Positions 35,662 through 45,397 of a stretch of 64,000 nt of DNA are shown here, piece after piece (position 1 is the first letter of the stretch; every line of letters begins with the position of its first letter). The notes under the pieces were generated by a model that worked only from the letters and a program-made list of their open reading frames with translations, was not told where the DNA came from and did no database searches. The position numbers were made by a program, and so were the translations under genes. Location: NCBI GenBank assembly GCA_025963635.1, contig JAOQAK010000075.1, forward strand, positions 1-64,000, in the 5' to 3' direction. The stretch is from Ferruginibacter sp. GTDB lineage: Bacteria; Bacteroidota; Bacteroidia; Chitinophagales; Chitinophagaceae.

Positions 35662-36989
35662 TAATTGCGGCCTATATTCAGCTCTGAAAAGAAATGCTTC
35701 AACTTTCCGGCTTTTGTTCTTTCAATTTGTTCCTTTCTTTCAAAACTTGCAATTAATCCCGGCTCCAGGTAAGTATTCATCGCCTCCAAAACTCTACGTT
35801 TTTCCTCGTTATTAATTTCTCTAACTGCTACATACTCAAAATGAAAATGATCAATGCCAGTTTGTTTAATAACGAATTCTTTCATAAAATCGCCGCCTTC
35901 CAGCAAACTTTTAGATATATAATAAAAAGTTAATCCAGGCGATTTTTTCCCACTTGGAAGTATGGCTATATCGTTGGTACGGCCTGCAACTGTTTGTAGT
36001 ACCTGATATGGGCCCTTTTTCCTGTCACTGAGTATTGCCCTGTCGCCTAATTCATAACGGATAAACGGCATCGCTTTGTTATATAAGGAAGTGATCACAA
36101 CTTTTCCTTCCTCTCCCATTTTTGTTGGCTTATTATCATCATCAAGCAACTCAACAAAAAGCGTTTCATAATTAACCAGCCAATCGAAATCCTTATCTTC
36201 GAAAGCTATCAGGTCCAATTCGGCAGCCCCGTATTCGTTCACCACTTTTACTCCGAAACCATCCTCCATTATCTCCCTGTCTATATCATCACAAACTTCG
36301 GATGTTGAAAAAACCGCCTTCAAACCGGGACAAACCTCCTTTAGAACAGTATTGTTTTCTTTTAAATATTTAGCAAACAAAACCAGGGAACTAGTATAAC
36401 CATTTAAGTATTTAATTTCCTTCCCGGTAAATATTTTCAAGTATTTTGCCAAAATCGGATCCGATAAATCAAAAACCGGGAACCTAATACGACGAGCCAA
36501 AAAGTCTTTAATTTTTTCTTTGTAATATTTTGTTTTAGAAAGTGGTATGCCATAAAACCTGCCCTGCAAATCACTTCCCATATTTATTCCATGCCAGCCA
36601 AAACGATTATAATTGATTGCCCAACTTAAAGCATGACAAAATTTATCTTTCGCAAAATAAAAAGGTGTTCCCGATGAACCGGATGTATTATGCAAATGAA
36701 TTTTGTTAACGCTATAGCCTTCCGATAACCTTTCTTTCAATGGCAACTGTATATCTTTTTTGGTAAGTACGGGTATTTTTTCCCAGTCTTTTATTTTTTG
36801 GTCACCAATAAAATTCCGGTACACTTTATTATTAGCAATATGGTGATTGAAAATCTCCCACTTTTTTCTCTCCTGGTAACCGGTCGCCCCAGTTGCAAAA
36901 TTTTTCTGAATAGAAAGTAATTCCTTCTTTGCGTGCTGAATAGGATAGCGCTGTAATAAAAAACTAATATCAAAAAGATTGATTCCCAT
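35661..36989 (-). CDS. PaaK/CapK-like adenylate-forming enzyme
   Basis: 442 residues of the phenylacetate-CoA ligase-like branch. ATP motif NTSGSSGTPF (about residue 102-111), NEYGAAELD (acyl-adenylate site), and FIRYELGDRAIL. CapK-type members occur in many capsule loci, where the activated acid and acceptor are mostly unknown. It sits between the amidotransferase and a WbuB-like transferase, so acylation or amidation of a sugar is a reasonable guess. It probably does not act on phenylacetate. Confidence 0.85.
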   Translation of the reverse strand: MGINLFDISFLLQRYPIQHAKKELLSIQKNFATGATGYQERKKWEIFNHHIANNKVYRNFIGDQKIKDWEKIPVLTKKDIQLPLKERLSEGYSVNKIHLHNTSGSSGTPFYFAKDKFCHALSWAINYNRFGWHGINMGSDLQGRFYGIPLSKTKYYKEKIKDFLARRIRFPVFDLSDPILAKYLKIFTGKEIKYLNGYTSSLVLFAKYLKENNTVLKEVCPGLKAVFSTSEVCDDIDREIMEDGFGVKVVNEYGAAELDLIAFEDKDFDWLVNYETLFVELLDDDNKPTKMGEEGKVVITSLYNKAMPFIRYELGDRAILSDRKKGPYQVLQTVAGRTNDIAILPSGKKSPGLTFYYISKSLLEGGDFMKEFVIKQTGIDHFHFEYVAVREINNEEKRRVLEAMNTYLEPGLIASFERKEQIERTKAGKLKHFFSELNIGRN

Positions 36990-36991
36990 AA

Positions 36992-38848
36992 TTACGAATT
37001 CGATATTCTTGAAAAATAGGTGCTATACCATATATAAATAAAAACGAGTTGAATGATAAGCGTTGTATGTTGGCCATTTACAATAAACTCCTTTTTCAAT
37101 TGAGAGACATTCAGTTTGCTTAAAATACCCTGCTTAAATATGTCACTTTTTTCTAAATCTTCCAAAGCCGTTCTGAAATATTCATCGTTTAATATATAAT
37201 CACGCCAGGGAACACTGAAACCGATTTTTCTTAATTTTTGTATATAATCCGGCAAAGTTTTAGCGATCGTATTTGCCAATAGAAACTTATTTTTTTTTCC
37301 TTTGAAAAGCAAATTATCATTTAATGTGCCGATACCTTCCATTAACCTGTAATCCATAAAAGGCTCTCTGCATTCAATAGAGGCGCCCATGGTAGCCCGG
37401 TCATTCCTGTCATTTAACGATTGCAAATAGGTATGCTGATCAAGGTATAATAGTTGACGTAACGAATTACCAGGATAAATAGTTTTAGCTTCTGCCAAAG
37501 TTTTTAACCGGTACTCGGGAAGAAAATTCATACCGTATAATTTGTAAGTATCTATCCATTCATTCGTGAAAATGTTACTTCCATTCATCAGCATCATTAT
37601 GTCTGTATTATTGACACTTAAATATGCAGCCAGTTTATTCAACCTGGAATTGGAGTTTACCTTCTTAATCATGTTCAATCCCGTGTTGATCACTGGCCAA
37701 AAATGTTGGTACTGAAATGTTTTATAGCGCACATAGCCGCCCATAAATTCATCTGCTCCTTCGCCCGACAGCAATACGCTAACCTTACTCTTTGCAAGTT
37801 TGGAAATCGCCAGGATATGCGGGTCGTTTAAATGGATCAATGGCTCATCACTAAAATAACTGGCATCTTCTACATAGCTGGCAAGTGCCCCATTTTCTAC
37901 ATATATTTTATTGAACTTGTAATCTAGTTCATTACAAAATTTTTCTGCAAGTGAAGATTCATCATGCCCCTTGTGTTTAAATCCGACATTAAAAGTTTCA
38001 ATATTATCGTAATCGTTATTCTTGAGCACCCTTGTCACTGAAGTGCTATCCAGGCCAGCGCTTAATAATACACCCACCTTTACATCACTTATCATCCGGT
38101 ATTTTATTGAACTATTAAAAGTATCCACAAACCATTCAAAAGGTTTTTTTATTTCAGCATGGCTCCTGATCTTTTCACCAAGATGCCACCATCTGGTAAT
38201 TTTCATTCCTCTATCCGGGGTAATCGTGGCATAATGGCCTGGCAATAATCTTTTGATATGTTTGAAAATCGTGTTTTCGCCTGCAATAAAACGAAATGCC
38301 AGCAATTCATCAAAGCAAGATTCATTTAAAGATGGATCAATGCCATATTTGATTAAAGCCTTTGGTTCTGAGGCAAAATAAAATCCATTGTCATTAATCG
38401 TGTAATACAATGGCTTTACCCCTACCCTATCCCGAGCCACAAATAATTCCTGCCTTTGTTTATCCCAAATGGCAAGAGCAAACATTCCATTAAATCTTTC
38501 AAATGCAAGCGGGCCTATATGGCGGTAATAGGCTAGTAAAATTTCAGTATCGGAGTGTGTTGTAAACTGGAACCCTGCCCATTCCAGTTCTTTTCTAAGT
38601 TCTGCATAATTGTAGAGTTCTCCGTTATAAACCATCACAAGATTCCCATCTGCTGAAAAAAATGGCTGATGTCCACCAGAACTCAGATCGATAATGGATA
38701 AACGACGATGAGCCAGCCCAATATAGTTGTCAATCCATAATCCTACATCATCTGGCCCTCGGTGCTGCAGGATATCTCGCATCTGGATCAGTCTTATTTT
38801 TTCTACTGGTTTTGCATCAAAATGCAAAACCCCCGCTATACCACACAT
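36992..38848 (-). CDS. asnB: Asparagine synthetase-type glutamine amidotransferase
   Basis: 618 residues from the ATG at 38848, which places the nucleophile Cys at position 2 (MCGIAGVL); the track's TTG start would block it. N-terminal Ntn glutaminase (1-210; HRGPDDVG, VYNGELYN) and a synthase domain with pyrophosphate loop SAGLDS (263-268). Within polysaccharide loci such enzymes usually amidate a uronic acid or similar carboxylate rather than make asparagine. The start overlaps the upstream glycosyltransferase gene by 13 bases, so expression is coupled. Confidence 0.9.
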   Translation of the reverse strand: MCGIAGVLHFDAKPVEKIRLIQMRDILQHRGPDDVGLWIDNYIGLAHRRLSIIDLSSGGHQPFFSADGNLVMVYNGELYNYAELRKELEWAGFQFTTHSDTEILLAYYRHIGPLAFERFNGMFALAIWDKQRQELFVARDRVGVKPLYYTINDNGFYFASEPKALIKYGIDPSLNESCFDELLAFRFIAGENTIFKHIKRLLPGHYATITPDRGMKITRWWHLGEKIRSHAEIKKPFEWFVDTFNSSIKYRMISDVKVGVLLSAGLDSTSVTRVLKNNDYDNIETFNVGFKHKGHDESSLAEKFCNELDYKFNKIYVENGALASYVEDASYFSDEPLIHLNDPHILAISKLAKSKVSVLLSGEGADEFMGGYVRYKTFQYQHFWPVINTGLNMIKKVNSNSRLNKLAAYLSVNNTDIMMLMNGSNIFTNEWIDTYKLYGMNFLPEYRLKTLAEAKTIYPGNSLRQLLYLDQHTYLQSLNDRNDRATMGASIECREPFMDYRLMEGIGTLNDNLLFKGKKNKFLLANTIAKTLPDYIQKLRKIGFSVPWRDYILNDEYFRTALEDLEKSDIFKQGILSKLNVSQLKKEFIVNGQHTTLIIQLVFIYIWYSTYFSRISNS

Positions 38849-39906
38849 GAGTTGAAATTTTTTATGATTTCGATGTACTTGCTGCAAATAACCTTCATAT
38901 TTTTTTCGTAAGATACTTTTTGTTCAACTATTTCTCTGTTCTTTTTAAGTATATGTCCTAATCCGCCTCTGTTAACGGCATACCATCTTATTGCAGTTGC
39001 CAAATCATGTACATCATCTACTTTTATCAATCTTCCATTCATTGCATCTGTTATCCATGCCCGGTTCCCAGGAAGATCGGTTACAATTGGATAGCAACCC
39101 GAAGACATTGCTTCAAATAAGGAGGACGAAACACCCTCAGTACAAGGCATAGAAAGATAAAGATCACTATCAGATAAATATTTTGGTAAATCTGCATTAG
39201 GAATCCGACCAACAAAATCAACTTCATCATGTATGTTCTTATCAATAGCAGATTGTATCAATTGTTCCTTTAAGTGGCCTCCTCCTATAACTGTCAATTT
39301 AAATGGTATTTCTTGTTGCTTAATGATTTCAAACGCACCTAACAAAGTTTCGTGGCGATAATCTTCCGTGAGACTACGTGTAACTACGGCTCTTATTTTG
39401 CCATCTTTTAAATCAGGAGAATACATAAAATTTCTTAAGTCAATTCCCTTGGCCAAAACCATTATTTTATTAGGATCCGCACCTTTCCTTAGCATACTAT
39501 AGGTCATTATTTCTCCCCAGGCATGTATAAGGCTTGCATATTTGAATGCATAGCTTTGCATTCTTTCTTTTAGAATTGCGGTAAAAGAATCGGGCGGAAA
39601 GATATCAGTAATACCTTGTTGGGCGATGATTACCGGCGAATATTTATGAAACAAGCTTCCAATAAAACCATAACTAGTTACTCTTTCTGCTATGATTAAA
39701 TCGGGTTGCAAACGCAAAATTTCCCGTCTTAATTCTTTCAGCCTTGATACGGTTTCGATAGCACGCTTTATTTTATCAAGACCAGTTCCACCTTTAGTTA
39801 GTTCCCAGGTATGTATTTCAAAAAGGCCGAATTCTTTTAATCCATTCATCCATGTAATAGCATCTGCCCGATAGGTTTCGCCCAGGAAAAGTATTTTTTT
39901 CTTCAT
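38836..39906 (-). CDS. Glycosyltransferase family 4
   Basis: 356 residues from the ATG at 39906 (MKKKILFLGETYRADA); the track's TTG start at 39930 would overlap the upstream gene. GT-B architecture: the C-terminal donor site has GRIPNADLPKYLSDSDLYLSMPCTEG and SSSLFEAMSSGCYPIV. The acceptor and donor sugars are unknown. It is part of the tightly packed run of transferases. Confidence 0.83.
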   Translation of the reverse strand: MKKKILFLGETYRADAITWMNGLKEFGLFEIHTWELTKGGTGLDKIKRAIETVSRLKELRREILRLQPDLIIAERVTSYGFIGSLFHKYSPVIIAQQGITDIFPPDSFTAILKERMQSYAFKYASLIHAWGEIMTYSMLRKGADPNKIMVLAKGIDLRNFMYSPDLKDGKIRAVVTRSLTEDYRHETLLGAFEIIKQQEIPFKLTVIGGGHLKEQLIQSAIDKNIHDEVDFVGRIPNADLPKYLSDSDLYLSMPCTEGVSSSLFEAMSSGCYPIVTDLPGNRAWITDAMNGRLIKVDDVHDLATAIRWYAVNRGGLGHILKKNREIVEQKVSYEKNMKVICSKYIEIIKNFNSCVV

Positions 39907-39907
39907 G

Positions 39908-41080
39908 CTAATCAATAAGGAGCTTTTCAATCACATTTATCATGCTATTTGTCTGAATCTCTATTGTATTCTGTTTTGCCAGCAAATACCCATTTTTAAT
40001 TAATTTGGTTCTTAAATCTCTATTATCGATAATAAGAATAATCTTCTTAACCAGTGCAGTGATATTTTTTGGTTCAACGAGTATTGCATTTTCGTTATTC
40101 GTAAGATAATCAGGGATGCCCCCGACACAAGTTGTAATTACTGGTAAACTATTCGCCATGGCTTCCCAAATGGTCCTTGGAAAACCTTCGTGGTAGGATG
40201 GAATTAAGTAAATATCAGCTTTCCGATACATATCATTTAATGCTTGGCCAATTTTTTTTCTACCATGGAAAATAATATACTTTTCAACCCTTAATTCGAT
40301 CGCTTTATTCAATAATGCCTTTTCAATTGTTTTCTTACTATCAGCCTCCCATCCTACGATATTTAACCTAACATCTAAATGAAGGCTCCTTAATTGAGCC
40401 AATGAGGCTAATAATTCAAATAAGCCTTTTGCGGCCTCAATTCTGCCAGTATAAAGTAACTCAATAGTATTGTTTTCACAAGTATCATTTCTCTCAAAGA
40501 AATCATGCTGTGTCAATGTTGTAGTTCTTATTAAATGAATGGTTTTACCAAGATGTTTATACTTATTCAATAACGATGGTGAGTTTACTAATACATCTGC
40601 ACTACGCATTACTTTTCGAAATAAAAAATCATTTCGTTTTAAGTATTGAATCATAACCCAATCTCTTAAATTTTTTATTTTAAAGTGGTTTGCACTTTCC
40701 AAATAATCCCCGACAATCATAAATATTAGGCGGGGTTTACCAAGATCATTTTTAAAAAAAGGGGCCAATGGAGTAGGAGCTCTGATGATAATGGCATCAC
40801 AAATTTCTGCAACAGGCGAGGCTTTACTTAAAATTTTTTTATGAAATAAATGTCTGTGCCAAGCAGGAGATATATTTCCAAGACTAATAAATATTATATT
40901 ACTCTGTTGTAATTCATAATCGGCTTCTGCTATTTGCTGTTGATTGCCCTCATGCATAAAAAGATATAATACTTGTACTTCAGAAGCTAATGCATCTAAG
41001 AAAATGCCTAAATATCCCGGAACATACAATCGGCCATTATTCTGGCAAATTGGGATGTGATAATAATATCCAAGGATCAT
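39908..41080 (-). CDS. Glycosyltransferase family 4
   Basis: 390 residues, GT-B fold. A long N-terminal acceptor domain is followed by ELLYTGRIEAAKGLFELL and the donor-binding EGFPRTIWEAMANSLPVITT with the E-x7-E type pair. It starts three bases after the polymerase stop. Substrates are not determinable. Confidence 0.85.
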   Translation of the reverse strand: MILGYYYHIPICQNNGRLYVPGYLGIFLDALASEVQVLYLFMHEGNQQQIAEADYELQQSNIIFISLGNISPAWHRHLFHKKILSKASPVAEICDAIIIRAPTPLAPFFKNDLGKPRLIFMIVGDYLESANHFKIKNLRDWVMIQYLKRNDFLFRKVMRSADVLVNSPSLLNKYKHLGKTIHLIRTTTLTQHDFFERNDTCENNTIELLYTGRIEAAKGLFELLASLAQLRSLHLDVRLNIVGWEADSKKTIEKALLNKAIELRVEKYIIFHGRKKIGQALNDMYRKADIYLIPSYHEGFPRTIWEAMANSLPVITTCVGGIPDYLTNNENAILVEPKNITALVKKIILIIDNRDLRTKLIKNGYLLAKQNTIEIQTNSMINVIEKLLID

Positions 41081-41083
41081 CTT

Positions 41084-42361
41084 TTATCTTTTGCTAGAAT
41101 TTAAGACACCCCATGATAAGCCGATAATCATCCACGAATTCGCACCAGTTAAAGCTGTAATTGCATATAAATGCATGGAAATCCCTAATAAACTTACAAA
41201 AGGCAAAAATTGAAGATCCATTTTTCCTGAAAAGAATTTCCTGAAGAAAAAGAAAAGTGGAACTATTATTAAACCAATCAATATCGAAAGACCCAGGATA
41301 CCCATTTCAGATAAAACCTGGATATAAGAATTATGAGCCGAACGGGAATTGTAATATTCGATTGTATCGCCCCCAAGCCGGTCAAATTCATAAAATGAAG
41401 ACAATTTGCTATCGAAATAATAAAAATTATTTGGACCAATACCACGTATAGGATATTCCTTGAAAATTTCCAGACCTTTTTCAACCATTAGCTTCCGTTC
41501 CAGCCAAGATTTATCAAAACTTAAATCTCCTTCGTCAACTCCCCGCAATAAATTTGCAAACCGTGGATTGAGCGATTCTACCTCATCGGCGAGGGAATTT
41601 AAATATACCTGAGATAGATCAGTTTGTGATAAAATAAATAACAAACCACAAACCGGTGTCACAATTCTTGCCAGTTTTTGTAGTGCGGGATAAATAATGG
41701 TTAAGACTAGTATTAACTCTAATATAATGAGTACAGCGCCCGAGCGTCCACCTGTTAAAAGCATGACCACTAAGAAAAAAGGAACGAGCAATACCCCTTT
41801 TTTTCTATTCCATGCTTGCAAAATGTAATAAAACGAAATTGGAATTGTACAAAGCAAATTAAAAACAAAATCATTTCGACTTGGAGCAAGCCGAATGCTG
41901 ATTATGGGAGTGCTAAATTTAATAGCATAGAAATAGAAACCTACAATAGCGGTAATGGCACCAAAAAAAATCCATTTGCTTAACTGTAAGAAATCGATTC
42001 TTTTTCGTTGGTTTATAAAGAAGAAAGAAACAAAAATCCAATAAACGTACTGGACTAAAATTTTAACATTGTCAAAAAAGCCAGGGTTACGTCGCATATA
42101 AGGCGCCGAAATGGTAGAAACAAATGCTAATATCAAAAATAACCCCAACAGGGTTTTCCCCCTGAACACCCCTGTCCAAAATGAACCGATCCTTAAACCA
42201 ATCGCAATGAACAAATAAAAGGTTATAGAGTTACCGAATAGCTCAACTGATGGAAAAGCCAGAAAAAAGACAAACCAGTTTAATATTTTTTGTGTAATTT
42301 TTGAAAAAGGCTTGATAGCTAAGCCTTCATTATGGTCTATAATTTTGAGAGTATCGATCAT
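41084..42361 (-). CDS. O-antigen polymerase/ligase family membrane protein (Wzy-like)
   Basis: 425 residues from the ATG at 42361; the track's TTG start at 42424 overlaps the upstream gene. About eleven membrane helices and one large periplasmic loop (about 255-360) with the Wzy_C-type RSAHNSYIQVLSEMGILGL motif. It probably polymerises the repeat unit in the periplasm, since the locus has its own flippase and Wzc. A ligase role cannot be excluded. No other polymerase candidate is in the locus. Confidence 0.82.
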   Translation of the reverse strand: MIDTLKIIDHNEGLAIKPFSKITQKILNWFVFFLAFPSVELFGNSITFYLFIAIGLRIGSFWTGVFRGKTLLGLFLILAFVSTISAPYMRRNPGFFDNVKILVQYVYWIFVSFFFINQRKRIDFLQLSKWIFFGAITAIVGFYFYAIKFSTPIISIRLAPSRNDFVFNLLCTIPISFYYILQAWNRKKGVLLVPFFLVVMLLTGGRSGAVLIILELILVLTIIYPALQKLARIVTPVCGLLFILSQTDLSQVYLNSLADEVESLNPRFANLLRGVDEGDLSFDKSWLERKLMVEKGLEIFKEYPIRGIGPNNFYYFDSKLSSFYEFDRLGGDTIEYYNSRSAHNSYIQVLSEMGILGLSILIGLIIVPLFFFFRKFFSGKMDLQFLPFVSLLGISMHLYAITALTGANSWMIIGLSWGVLNSSKR

Positions 42362-42386
42362 TTTAACGTTGTATAGATTCCAAAAA

Positions 42387-43370
42387 TCATGTCCATTTGT
42401 TATTGCCCCTGGCAATCCTGTCAAACTTAAACCTGACAGCTAATTTCCATCCTTCATAAGCACCTATTAACAACTTGTGTTTCCCTTCGTTTTTTTTTAT
42501 CAGGTAATTGAGCCATAGGCCGGTAATTCTCCATAGAACATACCAATGATAATGCAAATATGCGATTGTATAATTACCCTTATTTAATCTTGTTCTTTCC
42601 AATGAAAGATAAAGCCGGGAAAAAATCACTCGTCTTGCGTAAGCAAAATGATCAGCTGAATATAAACTATCTTTTTGGTCATTGTGGTAGAATAATAACT
42701 CAGGGTAGTATAATAAAATCCCCCGTTTACTTAAACCATACCCTATAATTGCATCTTCTCCCATACCCAATTTTTCTTCAAATAAATCAAATAACTGAAA
42801 ATTGAAATTTTGAAATAACGCTGACCTTCTGGCTGCAAAAGCGCCTCCACTTAGCCATTCTGTTATTCCTCCAGCAAGCGGTTGCTTGCCCCTTAACCCA
42901 CAACACCCCAATTTCCCATCCCTTAAAACAGGATATCCACTCATCCAACCAACCATTCTTTTCAATATCGGGACTCCGGTCAATAATGCTGACCTTGGTA
43001 TTGCGGCAAGTGCCGTGTCCGGATGTTTATCTTCAAAATTGATCGCCACACCGACAACAGTAGCGTCATGAAAAGTATTTTGAATAATTTTTATAAATTC
43101 AGGATTGGCCACTTCCATATCATCATCCAAAAAAAGAAGGATATCTGCTTTCGAATAGGTATAACCCAAATACCTTTGATATGGTTGATTTTTTTTAGGA
43201 GATCGTAAATAAACTATTTCATCATCAGTATGAAAAGTTGAAAGGATATCATCTGAAGAATCCACTACAATAATTGAATTGAATTGTTTTGAGAAAGCAC
43301 CCAACTGATACACTAATTCAATTACCTTTTCGGGTCTGTTGTATGTACAAATGATAACATCAATCTTCAA
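42387..43370 (-). CDS. Glycosyltransferase family 2
   Basis: GT-A fold transferase: VIICTYNRPEKV at the N-terminus, DVLLFLDDDME-like DxD (ADILLFLDDDMEV), and a GEDAIIGYGL segment. Start choice is uncertain: the TTG at 43370 puts the first beta strand at the N-terminus as in the family; ATGs at 43418 and 43457 would extend it into the upstream gene in another frame. About 327 residues from the chosen start. The C-terminus has a weak hydrophobic stretch (YLHYHWYVLWRITGLWLNYL) that may touch the membrane. Confidence 0.82.
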   Translation of the reverse strand: MKIDVIICTYNRPEKVIELVYQLGAFSKQFNSIIVVDSSDDILSTFHTDDEIVYLRSPKKNQPYQRYLGYTYSKADILLFLDDDMEVANPEFIKIIQNTFHDATVVGVAINFEDKHPDTALAAIPRSALLTGVPILKRMVGWMSGYPVLRDGKLGCCGLRGKQPLAGGITEWLSGGAFAARRSALFQNFNFQLFDLFEEKLGMGEDAIIGYGLSKRGILLYYPELLFYHNDQKDSLYSADHFAYARRVIFSRLYLSLERTRLNKGNYTIAYLHYHWYVLWRITGLWLNYLIKKNEGKHKLLIGAYEGWKLAVRFKFDRIARGNNKWT

Positions 43371-44511
43371 TTGACAATATTTTTCTGTAGTACGAAATAT
43401 TATTAGGTACAAATACATTTTTAAGATCAAAAAATTTTTCAACTCTTTGCTCTGCATTTACACCTAAATAACCAGCGTCCATCTTTCCTTCAAATAATGT
43501 TATAATTTTACTTGCGATATCGCAACTATTAGCACAATTTGCTAAAATCCCAGAAATACCATCTTCGATAACTTCCGGCCCCGGTCCATTTTTCATAAAT
43601 AAAACAGCCTTACCGAGGGCCATCGCCTCAACCGGGGCGATGCCAAAACCCTCCATGTGGGAGGGATAGCAACAGATATGTGCACCGGCTAATTGATGAA
43701 ATACATCATCCGCATTTTCCAGCCATCCGGTTATGGTCACATTCGGCAAACCCTGAGGATCTATTTTTTTCTTTATAAGATCTTCTATATTTATCCCGTT
43801 CTCCTGATAACCCAATTTCCCAATAATTGTTAATGTTGCCGCTGGAAATTTCGCTTTTACCAAGTTAAATGCTTTCGCTAATTCCAAAACTCCTTTTTTA
43901 GGAAGTACGCTATTTGCAAAGACTATTGAATAGCGGACGTAATTGGCTTCTTTAAAGCGATTAAGTTTTGTTTTATTCACTCCATTATAAATAACGGTGT
44001 ATTTCTTATGTGTTTTTACAAGGCTCAATGTAATCTTGCCGCAATAATCAGAAACCGCTACAATATTGTTAGCATTTTTGATGGTTCGTTTTTCAAGCCA
44101 ATGCATCAACCGGTTGCCCGGCCTGTTTAATAATTTATCAAAAAAGACCGCAGCTCCGTGAAGCCGGATGACAAAGCCAGGATGGTTAATCCCGACTGGT
44201 AAAAGCCCCTGCCATTCCTGGCATTCGATGATATCAAAAGTATGTTCTTTTAAAAATTTTCTTAGTTTCAGGTTTAAAATGAAAATAAAAAACAGGTGTT
44301 TAAACCTTGATTTAACCAGCGGAAAGGGAACCCTGGTGACCTTTACATCGTTTATTTTTTCATTCACTTCGGTTGGTATGGTGTCATACAACCCCCAAAC
44401 AGTAACGTCCTGGTTGCCTGATGCCAGGCCTTCGGCAATATCCCTGGTGAAGGAACCTATACCCCCATGCTTATGAGGAGGATATTCGTTGCAGATGTAA
44501 AGAATTTTCAT
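43360..44511 (-). CDS. Glycosyltransferase family 4
   Basis: 383 residues. N-terminal ICNEYPPHKHGGIGSFTRDIAEGL is the GT4 acceptor-domain glycine loop; the donor domain has SNSVLPKKG-type start (FANSVLPKKGVLELAKAF) and HMEGFGIAPVEAMALGKAVLF. An ATGA overlap of four bases with the preceding FkbM-like gene indicates coupling. Confidence 0.87.
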   Translation of the reverse strand: MKILYICNEYPPHKHGGIGSFTRDIAEGLASGNQDVTVWGLYDTIPTEVNEKINDVKVTRVPFPLVKSRFKHLFFIFILNLKLRKFLKEHTFDIIECQEWQGLLPVGINHPGFVIRLHGAAVFFDKLLNRPGNRLMHWLEKRTIKNANNIVAVSDYCGKITLSLVKTHKKYTVIYNGVNKTKLNRFKEANYVRYSIVFANSVLPKKGVLELAKAFNLVKAKFPAATLTIIGKLGYQENGINIEDLIKKKIDPQGLPNVTITGWLENADDVFHQLAGAHICCYPSHMEGFGIAPVEAMALGKAVLFMKNGPGPEVIEDGISGILANCANSCDIASKIITLFEGKMDAGYLGVNAEQRVEKFFDLKNVFVPNNISYYRKILSIED

Positions 44512-45392
44512 TTATGAAAGGAGACAGAATTACCCAATAGGTGATTTCTTCTATGACCGAGTTGTTTTTCCAGAAAATACATTGGCTTTTCATAATGATT
44601 TTCAGCCGTGAAGGGGGATGCGAATAATGATTCTGTAACCAAATCATTTCTTACAAAAAAAGCATTGGCTCCGGTTAAATTACAGCCAACCAAAGTGTAA
44701 CCTAATTTTTTACCAAGTAATTCAAACGATTTTAAACTTGCCCCAAAATAATGGCCCATCTTTGTTCCATTCCAAAAATGGTTTTCATTGTAAGGCATTA
44801 CCCACTCAATATGAGGCCCAAGCGATGCATTGTATTCAATAGCTACCACACGTGGTGTATATTTTGCCAATTCCTCCCATACCCAATAGTCATTGCCATC
44901 AATATCAATGGATAAAAAATCAAGATCGGCTGGCACTTTCAACGCTTCAAATAATTTACAGATATTGGCTTTGGTTATAAAAGACTCCTTTACCTGCAGT
45001 TGCTCATTTTTGATGATGTCATTGTAAGCAGCTGTCATGGTATTGCAATGTTCGGCACTTCCTTCTATCCAGGCTCCTCTCCAGTGTTGTAATAACAAAT
45101 AAGCAGAGTTATTTTCAGTACCATTGCCTACACCAAACTCTACAAAATATTTTGAATGCGTTCCTACCCTTTTAAAGATTTCATAAATAATCCCATCTTC
45201 CCCATTTTGTGATAATACCTGGTATTCAAACCTGTTTAAATTGAGGGGATTACTATATTTGGGATGTTGTAATTTTTGTTCCAGGTAGGTTTCAATCGCA
45301 ATTTTCTTTAACACATTTAGATGCATTTCCAATGGATTGAATCCAAGTATCTGTGCAGCTTTTGAAAGTTTCTGAAGGATGTATTTTTTCAT
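44508..45392 (-). CDS. FkbM-like SAM-dependent methyltransferase
   Basis: 294 residues, soluble. Class I methyltransferase features: FVEFGVGNGTENNSAYLL (SAM loop, about 85-102), acidic strand-2 end in GAWIEGSAEH, and DFLSIDIDGNDYWVWEEL. These resemble FkbM-type O-methyltransferases of surface glycans. It may cap or decorate a sugar residue. The family is reasonably clear although shorter annotated members often lack the N-terminal 60 residues seen here. Confidence 0.7.
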   Translation of the reverse strand: MKKYILQKLSKAAQILGFNPLEMHLNVLKKIAIETYLEQKLQHPKYSNPLNLNRFEYQVLSQNGEDGIIYEIFKRVGTHSKYFVEFGVGNGTENNSAYLLLQHWRGAWIEGSAEHCNTMTAAYNDIIKNEQLQVKESFITKANICKLFEALKVPADLDFLSIDIDGNDYWVWEELAKYTPRVVAIEYNASLGPHIEWVMPYNENHFWNGTKMGHYFGASLKSFELLGKKLGYTLVGCNLTGANAFFVRNDLVTESLFASPFTAENHYEKPMYFLEKQLGHRRNHLLGNSVSFHK

Positions 45393-45397
45393 TTCAA

